Position numbers and translations under genes: made by a program | Shown here: piece after piece, positions 42,742-52,157 of the stretch | Layout: every line of letters starts with the position of its first letter | Numbering within the stretch: the first letter of the stretch is position 1 | The notes under the pieces: model-generated | What the model saw: the letters and a program-made list of their open reading frames with translations, nothing else | What the model was told of the DNA's origin: nothing | The model's database searches: none | Assembly (NCBI GenBank): GCA_015179125.1 | Contig: WHVA01000036.1 | Coordinates: 248,001-312,000, forward strand | DNA length: 64,000 nt | Source of the DNA: Gautieria morchelliformis | Lineage: Eukaryota > Basidiomycota > Agaricomycetes > Gomphales > Gomphaceae | Reading direction: 5' to 3'

Positions 42742-44115
42742 TTACTCCTTGCTTTTCATGAGGCAGCTCTTCGCATGTTTGCTCCGGTAGTCTTTCCGGG
42801 CATAACGAGTGTGACTGATGAAATAAGATATTTTTGAACACGCGCACTAAACAGAGCGGCATAATGTGCCTACCAAACACCACACTCATAGATATTGCCT
42901 TCGTTCTTCATAGTTACATGACGAATCCCTTCAGGCATACCCACAAAGTACTTTCCGCTGTGAGAAGTTGATCATAATGACAGCCACAAGGCTCACGGCT
43001 AGTGATAGATGTACCACATGCACCTGAAGGGCTTCACCTCATTAAGGTGGAAAGTGTGAATGTGAGATTGGACCTGCTTCCTGGTGTGACATTGGGATAA
43101 ACCCGGCTGAACAAAGTTGCACCAGCACTTTGTGACACTGTTGGCTTTGACCGTGATGATATACTGTTGGAGGTCGGCTGCCGCGCCGATGGAGTAGAGC
43201 TGTATGAGGTTGTGTTCGGTAGGTCTGTGGAATGCGCCAGGATTAATTGGGAGGGAAGCATCATGGGGAAGCTTGTCGGATGCTTGTGGCCCAAAATTGT
43301 CATAAGCAACACCAAGGATGTCTTCCGTATATGATATTAATGATTATACAGGATACGAAAGGTATGGTTTACCTGCGGCCTCGCCATTGTCCAGGCCGAA
43401 AGCTGCCATGAGAGGAAGTCATCATCATGGAGTCCGACGTTCTGGAGTGATGGAAGGTACATACCCATGGCTCCCTAACTTGCAGTGGAGCCATACATGG
43501 CGAGGTTTGTGGAAAAGACTGCGAGGAAAGCTCACGGTGGTGATACAGGATACAATTGCATGACTCACCTGCGGCCTTGCCATTGTGCAGGCCGAAAGCG
43601 AGAGGATGTCATCATCGAGTCCCACGTTCTGGAGTGATGTACACACCCATGGCTCCCTGACTTGCACTGGGGCCAGACATGGCAAGGTTTGTGGAAAAGA
43701 CTGCGAGGGAAGCTTATGGTGGTGATACAGGATACAAATGCATGACTTACGTGCGGCCTCGTATTATCCATGCTGGGGGCTGTAGTGATGAAAGGCACAT
43801 CAAGTCTCGCGTTAGTCTCGCGTTCCGCAGGAATGGAAGGTACACACCTATAGCTTCCTGGCTTGCATTGGAACCGGAAATGGCGAGGTTCATGAGAGTG
43901 GCTGCGATGGAAATTCCTGTGTATATCTGAGAGAAATGACTGGATGTGAACGGACAATCATGCTCACAAGTGCCATTCATCGAATGAGATATAAGGTAAG
44001 CGAGTGTCGGGAAGAATATTAGTGAATATAAAGACGAGGGGATGGGAGGATGTTGTGCACCATAAGACGAATATACAGGCGCTCCCAGCACGAAGTTCAG
44101 CTCGTCGCTGTCCAT
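42742..44115 (-). CDS. Three-finger C2H2/C2HC-type zinc-finger protein Z3 (spliced)
   Basis: The paralogue closest to Z1. Terminal exons are about 43311-43015, 42957-42874 and 42814-42742. Introns at 42958-43014 (57) and 42815-42873 (59) match the Z1 positions. The joined protein reads LQQYIITVKANSVTKCWC.., RKQVQSHIHTFH.., FRCMCGKYFVGMPEGIRHV.. and YECGVCHTRYARKDYRSKH..SC and ends MKSKE. Upstream, a 30-base exon near 43400 (FGLDNGEAA) joins in phase to DILGVAYDNFG. The first exon starts near 44113-44115 (MDSDELNFVLGAPVYSS), about 95 bases after a TATA box. A ~190-bp exon-intron unit is tandemly doubled inside the gene (43378-43755). Two bases fewer than in Z1 just after the first intron may put the second exon out of phase, so the intact state is uncertain. 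Confidence 0.6.
43378..43755 (-). repeat. Internal tandem duplication in Z3
   Basis: Two ~190-base units (43378-43572 and 43573-43755). Each contains GGCC(T)GCCATTGT.CAGGCCGAAAGC, then GTTCTGGAGTGATG, CATGGCTCCCT, GTTTGTGGAAAAGACTGCGAG and GGTGGTGATACAGGATACAA. Each holds a candidate mini-exon with flanking splice signals. Z1 has one unit only. Confidence 0.75.
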
Positions 44116-44206
44116 AACACTGTGGGAGGGGCACATGTGTTTTGAACAATTGTGGTGTAATAAAACTGGGGAGAGAAGGGACGGCAGTATGAGTGGTTTG
44201 AGTAGA

Positions 44207-44216
44207 GTTTTATATC
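44207..44216 (-). promoter_or_regulatory. TATA box of Z3
   Basis: On the minus strand GATATAAAAC lies about 95 bases before the Z3 start. The Z1 counterpart is degenerate (AGATGTAAAAACC). Confidence 0.5.
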
Positions 44217-44549
44217 TGTTTGCCACTTGCAAAGCCAGCGCGCTTCCATGGGGTCCTAAGCTTAAAGAAAACTCCACCGTGACTCCGGGTCGTGAGAGAA
44301 AGAGCGCCGGGTATCTCGATACGGTACTGGCAACAGCGCGCTAGTATGATTTTAGAAAGAGGCAAGTAATTGAAGGCAAATTTCGTTGCAACCAAGTCGT
44401 TGAACGGGAGGATCCGAGTCCGGGACAGGCGTAAACGTTCTAAGCGGAGCTAAACCTCGTTGCGGCTGAATCCTTCGTATGAAGCGGTGCACCAGGATAC
44501 TGTATACCAAAATCCTAGAACAGCAAGAATCCCTATTAGTGGACTAGAC

Positions 44550-46524
44550 ACCCGACGCAGCCACCTCCCGCCATACCACACAAATGAACACAATAAATCA
44601 CCCCCCCCCCCCCCCCCCATTGGAGCTCTTTGTTGGGAAAACGGTCGCCATCCAGCGCCTACGGGAGATGCATATATTTTTCATAGTGCAGCATGTTGGA
44701 CAGGGAGGATCTGGCGGAAGGATACAAGGGCGATACATTTGGCGATACATATGACAGTGCTGCAGATCATCTTCCTTGAGGGTCTGGCTGAAAGATACAC
44801 GGGCGATACATATGGCGGCACTGCAGATTATCTTCCTCTTGATCGACTGATACACGTGGGCAGGCTGGATTCTGACTATCTGATCACCCACAACATATAT
44901 AGGAGCACAATACCATGAACTGCTCCAAGCCGCGGCCGAAGTCCTAAAGTTAACTTCCTTTTATCCTGATGGATAAGTAGATGGCGTGCCATACATTGAA
45001 CCTTTATGGTGGATCAGTCTCGCCTAGTTCTCATGCTTACTGTCAAGAAGCAGGTAGAGTGTGATCACTGGTGACGAGTCTCCACGTAGCGTAGTTGCGC
45101 CCGGATAAGTAGCGCCGGAGTCGCCAAACAGTGCAGTGATGCTCGCGGCGCAGCTCGCCCGGGAATCTGGCCACTTACCCGGGTATACTCTTCTCGCTGT
45201 CGATGCATCGCCACCGTCGCTCCACCGTCGCACGCACGGTCGAGGACAACTTCAGCGCTGACCTCCTCCCGGGATAGTAATAGTATGATTATCCGTTTGT
45301 TTGCGATCATTCATCCTGGTCACGCTGTCCAAACATGCTCCCATACTAGCGCTCATCTCTAACGCCTGTCGTCTTTTGTAAAGGAGCTCGTGAGCTTCTG
45401 AACTTCCTGATGTACACGTATCCTCTCATTGCTGCCCCCGGGTGGCCCCGTTGCACCCACGATGGCACGCGGCAGATCGTAGAAGCCGTTCCGTTGTGGG
45501 TTGGGGTTAGTCTGGCGCGCACAGTAGTGTGCCTCTAACGCCCTTCGAGCAGGGTGACCGTGAATCACACGCTTCCCTTCCTCTCCCTCCTCACACCAGG
45601 CACGCACGGCCGGGGACAAGCGTTGACCTTGCTTCCTGGTATGATATGGATATCACCGCTCCGCTTTCCTCGTCTTCTGTCGACATCCCCTTGATAGAGC
45701 GTGAGTTTCCGATTCTTCCCTCATTCCTCTAATCTACCTCCGTGGACATTTCCTTGATAGCGAGTGAGTTTCCCTTGCGATCTACATTTTTTGCCCTGTC
45801 TGCTGTCCCCATCCATTTCACAGGAGTAAGCCATTGAGTCTTCCTACGTAATTCCTTCCCCGCTGCTCACAAACCGCTCGCCTACCGACTTCCCCATTCC
45901 AATTGGTGGGTTGCTCTTCCCTCTCCACCTGTGTTCCGCGACACACCTCCCTGTCCTCCATATGCCTGCTCTTCGCAGTGACTTTCTGACATCTAGCCAA
46001 TCATATTCCTCTGCTCACCCTCATGTTCGCCATCGACCTTCTTCTCCTAGGATATAAGTTTCTCGCTCAATTATTGCCTGTTCCGGTTCGCTCGTTCGTG
46101 CGTCTCTTGTCTTCGCTGGGCGTGAGTTTCGAACTTTGTCGTTTCATCTCCGCTCCCCTGCCCATTTCACTGTCCTCCATCGACAGTCTGTTGGCATCGA
46201 GTCCTAACTATATCTTGTCGATATCCGCCTCACCTCTGTGTCCTCTTCTGTCGCCATCCTCTTCCCAGATTGTCTTACATAAGGGCCTTGCCCCAAAAGA
46301 CAATAAATTGGATGTAAAAAAAAAAAAGGATCCAGGGGCATGTTCGTGAATAAATGTATTTTTCCAGGTGCTGACGCTAGCTGTTCCCTCGGTTGGGTGA
46401 TCAGACAGGCGAGTGCAGTAGTCTCTTCTTCCCTGTTCTCATTACATGTAGCTCGAGGCCGCCGGTTTCGAAGTTAAGAGTATCGTTGTTTTAGGCGTCC
46501 ACTATTCGGCCACCATTTATCGGT
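44550..46524. other. Duplicated non-coding block, partner of 6.3-8.4 kb
   Basis: No gene is recognised. It includes an 18-base C run (44601-44618) and an internal small repeat (CGATACATATGGCGGCACTGCAGATTA at 44798 and a related unit at 44734). The pyrimidine-rich part 45800-46270 matches 7440-7870. An 11-base A run lies at about 46318-46328. Confidence 0.5.
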
Positions 46525-46945
46525 GGTACAGAAACTGGCTTTCTAATGAAAACAAGGACATCGCCAAGTACGGGGAGCGCTGGTATAGGATATGGGTATA
46601 TTTCTTGGCATACTCAACTATTGTGGCATGGTAAATAATCCATTCTCCACTCTCTTTCCTCTGCCATTCTTCACGTCATCAACCTACCCACCCAATGCGG
46701 ATCTGCAGCTTTCCAGATTACGCTGCACAAGAATCTAAATGCATACCATCGTATCGAGGGCATTAAAAACCATGCGTCGATTAAAGTCACCCCCAAAAAG
46801 GAGATATCGTAAGCCGCCCCAGCCTTCACTTTCCATATGTCTAAATATCCTGTCAGTCCCGTCATCTGATGTATTCATGGTGTTTGCGTAGACGATTGCC
46901 TACATGCCAGATCTACAACCGAGTGCCAAATGACATGGTAACCGA
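46525..46945 (+). repeat. Dispersed repeat R1, copy d
   Basis: Starts GGTACAGAAACTGGCTTTC and ends CATGGTAACCGAGATGCTGAC, where it joins duplication block S1'. It is the uninterrupted counterpart of copy b. Confidence 0.7.
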
Positions 46946-47219
46946 GATGCTGACCCACTCGTCAGCATGATACCTCGGGCGTCACGCCACGAGCGAACCT
47001 CGTCAAAATCCTTGGCGCACACAATGAAAAAAATCTATAATTAGGTCCAGACAAAAGTCTCAGTCGGAAAACCGTGCAAACGGCCAATAAGCCTCAACGA
47101 AAATATATATACAAGGTCTGATAGAATACGAGAGCTTCATCAAAACACCACCGTTCTCGCATTGGCGGATGTACTGCTACGACATAGACATAATCGAATC
47201 ACACTATCAAACTCTTATT

Positions 47220-48809
47220 TCACTGTTTGCTTTTCGTGAGGCAGCGCCTTGCATGCATATCACGGTAATCTTTACGAGCATACCGCTCGTGGCTGGTGGA
47301 CAGAGAACATGAATACCACAAACTACAAGGGACAATGGTATGCCTACCAGACAGTACACTCGAATATCTTGCCTCGGTTTTTCGCATTGACGTGACGGCT
47401 CGCATCCTGTTTGTGCGCAAAGTATTTTCCACTGTAAGATCAATAAGGATGAAACTCACAAGGCCTAGGGATTGAGATAGACGTACCAGGTGATGCATAT
47501 GAAGGGCTTCAGCTCCTTCAGATGGATGCGGCGAATGTGAGATATGGCCTCTCGCCTCGTGTCGAAGTGACCTTGGTGGGAACAGCTCGGGTCGTTACAA
47601 CGATGGTGTGTCTGGCCCTCGACTTTGGTTGTGGTGATGCACCCTTTAAGTTCGGATGTCTTCGCAATGGTGCCAACCGGCATGTAGATGTGTTGGGGAT
47701 GTCCGGGAGTGACGGCAGGGGGAATACTCGGACAAAACTGGCCGGATGCTTGTGAAGAATCACCATGAGAAGATGAAATTTTTACACAGTAAATCTGGAA
47801 GAAATACTAGGGTTATCTTCTATTCCCGTGAGGTTCTCTGATGTATGCGGTATCAATGATGACTATTGGTGTGCCAGGATGCAACATGCAAGACCTACCA
47901 GCTGCATCTTCTTTGTCCAGGCTGGGAGCTGCAGTGAGGGTGATGTAATTCAGGTCTCGTGCTCTGCCAGCGATAGAATCAAATACCAAAAATGTCCTGA
48001 CCCGCAGCGAAACCAGAGGGGGCGATGTCTGGGAGAAAGACTGTGAGGTAAGGTGCTGCGTGCATCTCTGAGATGAATAACTAGATTCGAATGAATCAGC
48101 ACACTCACGAGTATCGTTTGCTGTATGAGAGTGATTAACATCTATGACGGCAGCAAGACAAGGTGTGAGGGAACATAATGACGAGGAGCGACATGTTGAG
48201 ACTGTTGTGGAACCAGAGACGCGCCGGCTGCCTGGAACTGACCCGACCGCGTATATACACCATGTATGATCCCACACGCTTCTTGCCCCCCAACTGACTC
48301 TTATCCCACGACTCGGCCTCTCTTTCTCACTCCACCTCCATATGTCCCATCCACTCCTCAGTATATACATGTACAACAACTAGATACGGCACGCCCCCAC
48401 GACTCGACTCCACCCCGGCCATATCCCGGGCATCTATCTCCGTTCATTCCACAGCTTACCCAGATGTACGAGCCCCTTCTCGCTCCACAGTGATCCTAAT
48501 ACTAGTTAGTGATACTCCGAGTAGTATAAAGCGGCTACCTTTGTATATCGAGAAATTAGACAGCATTTCTCTGTCCAATTCCGAGCCGTTCTCAATCTAA
48601 GCCCACCGTAACTCTCACTGTCGCCCCTGCGTAAGCGATACAGGTTACCGAGGCATCTGTACACTACAATACGTAGTATAGCCCCGACCTAGCGATTCCC
48701 AATTCCTATTACAGAACAAGAGAGACGAACCATTGGTTAGCCATGGCGCATGCTCGTCCAAGGTGAAGTTCAAGTTGTCGCTGGGAATGGAACTCTCGGA
48801 TGGGTGCAT
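47220..48809 (-). pseudogene. Zinc-finger gene Z4, disrupted copy
   Basis: Duplicate of Z2. Terminal exons are about 47788-47487, 47431-47348 and 47292-47220, with introns at 47432-47486 and 47293-47347. The fingers are as in Z2 (CNDPSC..HIRRIH, CGKYF..ASRHV, ECTVCHERYARKDY..RRC) and the tail is slightly shorter (ends CLTKSKQ). The first exon (start 48807-48809, MHPSESSIPSDNLNF) is split by a solo-LTR-like insertion at 48203-48721. A 4-base loss relative to Z2 follows within the same exon (TATGTTCCC versus TATGTATGTTCCC). Both point to a pseudogene at the 5' end, while the finger-coding exons remain open. A TATA box is retained at 48895-48902. Confidence 0.65.
48203..48721. mobile_element. 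Solo-LTR-like insertion in Z4
   Basis: A 519-bp insert relative to Z2, starting TGTTGTGGAACC and ending ACAGAACAAGA, flanked by GAGAC (48198-48202 and 48722-48726). It contains a TATA-like GTATAAAG near 48526 followed by ~190 bases, the layout of an LTR promoter and leader. It has no coding capacity that I can support. Its family is not otherwise present in the window. Confidence 0.6.
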
Positions 48810-49169
48810 GGATGGTTTTGGATGAGCTGCTCTGTGATACTACTAGACAATGGGGGGAATGAAACGATGATAGGATGAGCCGTAGGACACAAGCATTATA
48901 TACACGGGATTGCAAAGCCAGGGCGGCGCGAATCGCGCCTCGTCGCGCCGCGTGATTGTATTCTCGTCGCGACCCGGGTCGCGTCGCAAATTATCATTAG
49001 AGTAGGTGTAAGTGTCGACACGATCTCCCACAAAGTCGCAGGAATACTGCATAATAGTGCATAATCCGAGAGGGTTGCGTCCAAGGGGGTAACCGCCACT
49101 GAACTATTTTGGTCTAAGCAGGGCATTACGTAATCGGCCTTGGACCTTCCCTCGCATACTAGGTGGGTA

Positions 49170-49186
49170 CCCGCGCTTTGCGCGGG
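49170..49186 (-). terminator. Helitron 3' terminal hairpin
   Basis: Perfect 7-bp GC-rich stem with a 3-base loop, 7 bases inside the terminal CTAG. In the rolling-circle model this hairpin marks the end of the transferred strand. Confidence 0.85.
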
Positions 49187-49321
49187 GTTTAGGTCCAATG
49201 CATCGGTAAGGTCAAATGCATCAGTAAATTCACAGGCATTGAGACAATAAAACCTTGCATCAAGAAAAAGTATACTAAGTAAATACTAAGTAAATTGTAT
49301 CAGGGAAGTGAATGTTACAGT

Positions 49322-51490
49322 TCAAGGAGCTCTAAGCAATACATCTTCATATACAATATTTTTGGTTTGCACACCCTCCTCAAGCAAGACCTTAACCCTG
49401 TTCCAGTTGGTCCCCCTTGAGACACCAACATACAATTGACCATGTCCAAACACTGGATATCTCAGGTCGAGCCCAACCATACCCAAAGACTGTCCCTGAG
49501 ACTTGTTGATAGTCATTGCAAATGCCAAATGCACTGGAAACTGCCTCCTTTGCAGCACAAATGGCAATTCTCCCTCTGATGGCTTAATGATGATCCTGGG
49601 GATGAAAGCAATATTTCCTGCACGTGGACCTGAGATGATCCTGACCTCCAACACTCTAATGTTCATCCTCACCAACCGCAGTCTTGTCCCATTGCATAGT
49701 CCTTGCCTCTGATCCAAATTGCGCAACAGCATCAGAGGCACTCCAGGCTTGACTTCCAAGCGAGCAGGAGGAAGACTGCCCATCTCTATGGAATTCAGAT
49801 ACTCTGCAGGATACCTATCTGCATCATCGGATTCTGTATTGGAATTTGCACAGTGCAAGACCTGAGCATCACCTGGAAACTCCCTAAACACCATGGAATT
49901 GATCTCATTGACCTCAGTGTTTCTGGCACAGAGGATGGCCCGCTCCAAAAAGTAATCATCCTGGGCAGGGACTGAATTGCCAATGCCAGGGTATATTTCC
50001 TGGATCAGATCTTCATTTCCAGGGCCACAAACCATGTGTTGAGGGAGTGAGAGGGTATGATCCAGTGGGAGATCCTTTCCCTGGCCCACATTCTGCAGCC
50101 ATTCTGCAAATCTGGCTCTGTCAGGGTCATTTCTCACCTGCATGTTCTCTGTCAGATGGAGGACCTTTATCTTTGGCCACAGATATGACTTCTGAAGGGT
50201 AGCTCCCACGATATCCTCCTTGGAGCCTTTAGGGACAATTGGGAGAGTCTGCTGAAAGTCACCTCCAAATGCGACTGTGATGCCACCAAAGGGTCGGTCA
50301 GGCTGGTCAAGGAAATCCCTCAGTGTCCTGTCAATGGCCTCTATGGCATGGCGATGCTGCATTGCAGCCTCATCCCAGATGAGGAGACTGGCCTTTCTCA
50401 GCATGTCAGCCTTGTCAGAGTTCTTTCTGATGGAGGAGAGAGAGCGCTCATGGACAGGAACGGGAATTCCAAGCATGCTATGAGAGGTTGTACCCTTAGT
50501 GAGGATAAGTGCAGCCATTGCAGATGAGGCTACTGCAATCACAATGAGGCTCTCCGCTCTACAGGAGTGGATTAGAGTGTTCCACATGTATGATTTCCCT
50601 GCACCACCTGAGCCAGTGACGAAAAACATTTGTCCGTCAGGTTTGCCCCAAGCACCTTTGCTCAGTGCTGACCGTAATATCTGATCATGCGCAGACCTTT
50701 GCCCCACATTCAGCTTGGGAACCTCCTCATCAGCCTTTTCCCTCTCTTCAACAGGGTCATAGTCCCTCTGCTCAGCTATGAACCTGTTTCCAATGAGGGC
50801 CTCCCACTCACCTGCCACCTGAGGCATATCGTCAAAGCTGCTCAAGGACATTCCACCCTGCTGGAGGATTTTATCCAAGAGAAAGAGGCCGAAATCATAA
50901 ACCTGATCATCCCGTGGAGCCTGCATACGGTGTCTGATTTGGAGCTGATGTCTGAGATCATCACATATGTGCTCCTTGAAGCTGTCCCATAGTCTGCCAG
51001 GCTGCGATGGATTGCAATGGCCAAGGATGGTGGCAAAGAGATGTCTGAGCTGAGCACCTGTTTTCATGGCACTGGCTTCCTGGAGACACAACCTCAGCTC
51101 CTGATCATCATCCAGAAGTCCCCTTGCACGACAGGCCTCCTTGTAAGTAGCATATTGTATGCCATCCACTGACCTAAGCTCCTCAAAGGATCTAGCCCCC
51201 TTGACCACTGTGAGGAGAGTGCGCACAAAAAATCTCTCTCCTGATTTAGGGCTTGCAAAGTGAAGGCGACTGATGCTATAACCTCCTTGGCGTGGTGTCC
51301 ATACCTTTTCCTCTGATTGCCAGGTAAACTGCTCAGGAAACTCCACATAGAGCAGATCACGTGCTTCAGGGTACATATCATTGGCCTCAAAGTAAGCCAT
51401 GAGCGGTGTCTTTTTCGCCTCAGCCCTAATGAGGATGTTGTCCACATCCTCATTGGGATCAAAGGTGATCGTGTGGTGGTCCTTTTCATG
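49322..51490 (-). CDS. Helitron Rep-helicase, Pif1-like helicase half
   Basis: About 720 residues of the C-terminal half, in a single open frame to the stop at 49322-49324. It begins HTITFDPNEDVDNILIRA, then YVEFPEQFTW and GERFFVRTLL, the linker typical of fungal Helitrons. Superfamily 1 helicase motifs follow in order: Walker A GSGGAGKS (near 50590-50615), then LLIWDEAAM (Walker B, near 50360-50390), FGGDFQQTLPI, LTENMQVRNDP, and the C-terminal TINKSQGQSLGMVGLDLR with HGQLYVGVSRGT. The last residues, KNIVYEDVLL, match the usual Helitron end. The helicase unwinds donor DNA during rolling-circle transfer. No stop lies within it. The open frame continues into the LTR of gypsy C (residues rich in ES/EM repeats), which is a translation artefact rather than a fusion. 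Confidence 0.9.
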   Translation of the reverse strand, partial: HEKDHHTITFDPNEDVDNILIRAEAKKTPLMAYFEANDMYPEARDLLYVEFPEQFTWQSEEKVWTPRQGGYSISRLHFASPKSGERFFVRTLLTVVKGARSFEELRSVDGIQYATYKEACRARGLLDDDQELRLCLQEASAMKTGAQLRHLFATILGHCNPSQPGRLWDSFKEHICDDLRHQLQIRHRMQAPRDDQVYDFGLFLLDKILQQGGMSLSSFDDMPQVAGEWEALIGNRFIAEQRDYDPVEEREKADEEVPKLNVGQRSAHDQILRSALSKGAWGKPDGQMFFVTGSGGAGKSYMWNTLIHSCRAESLIVIAVASSAMAALILTKGTTSHSMLGIPVPVHERSLSSIRKNSDKADMLRKASLLIWDEAAMQHRHAIEAIDRTLRDFLDQPDRPFGGITVAFGGDFQQTLPIVPKGSKEDIVGATLQKSYLWPKIKVLHLTENMQVRNDPDRARFAEWLQNVGQGKDLPLDHTLSLPQHMVCGPGNEDLIQEIYPGIGNSVPAQDDYFLERAILCARNTEVNEINSMVFREFPGDAQVLHCANSNTESDDADRYPAEYLNSIEMGSLPPARLEVKPGVPLMLLRNLDQRQGLCNGTRLRLVRMNIRVLEVRIISGPRAGNIAFIPRIIIKPSEGELPFVLQRRQFPVHLAFAMTINKSQGQSLGMVGLDLRYPVFGHGQLYVGVSRGTNWNRVKVLLEEGVQTKNIVYEDVLLRAP

Positions 51491-51495
51491 GACTG

Positions 51496-51970
51496 TGTCA
51501 GGGGACACCCTGTTTTCCATTTCCAGTTCCGACTCCAGTTCCGACTCCATTTCCGACTCCGCTTCCGATTCCGATTCCATCTCCGCCTCCGCTCTCGGAA
51601 ATGATTCCGCTTCTGGGAGAACTTCCACCAGTTCTGTTCGCCTTCCCAGTTCCACTCCAATTTCCGAGTTCCACCCTCGGAACAGTGTTGGAAATCAAGC
51701 GACTCGCGTAATAGGTGACATCAAGGGTCGATCAAGGGTCAGGGAGGTGCAGGGTTGATGGCGGGTGCCAAGTGTTGTCCCTGGCTGCGCAGCGTAGTAT
51801 AATACGGGCTCGCTGACATTGGGGGTCCTTAGACTTTTCTCTTTGGATTTCCCCTTGTCAGGTGAGAACCCCCTCTCTTGTATGCTCTGTTCATTTATAC
51901 AGACTTTGGATTTCCCCTTGTCAGTTGTGTGGTAGTGTGATCTCCACAACTAGCCAGGGTTGCCCTTACA
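51496..51970 (+). repeat. 5' LTR of element C
   Basis: 475 bp, TGTCAGGGGACACC to CCCTTACA. TATAATAC precedes TTAGACTTTTCT by about 34 bases, and the complement AGAAAAGTCT lies two bases after the LTR (51973-51982). Two CTTTGGATTTCCCCTTGTCAG units are present. Confidence 0.92.
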
Positions 51971-52157
51971 GCAGAAAAGTCTCTCCCATAGAGGACCGGC
52001 GGTCGTACTGCGTGTCGCAGCCGCCATAGGTGCGTTCGGAATCGGAGACAGCGACTCGGAGATCGCAACCTCTTCCGCACACACAGCGTACGACAGCCCT
52101 TCTTCTTACGTCGAGCTCCCAACCCCGGAAATCCCGTCCCACATTTCTCCTTCCAAC

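Larger units (their letters stand above)
46950..49140 (-). repeat. Segmental duplication block S1' (partner of 40085-41790)
   Basis: Carries gene Z4 and its upstream region, with a 519-bp insertion. Left and right ends match S1. The Helitron 3' terminus lies 19 bases beyond its right end. Confidence 0.8.

Noticed and set aside
44601-44618. Homopolymer runs (18 C here, 16 G at 26386-26401) as functional elements
   Set aside because: They look like ordinary slippage tracts, and their length may also be uncertain in the assembly.
46950-49158. Z4 as a gene captured by the adjacent Helitron
   Set aside because: The Helitron 3' end is at 49159 and Z4 lies outside it. The zinc-finger block is explained by segmental duplication.
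49322-51655. A helicase fused to a Glu/Ser-rich N-terminal domain
   Set aside because: The extra residues are a translation of gypsy C's LTR on the opposite strand, not part of the Helitron protein.
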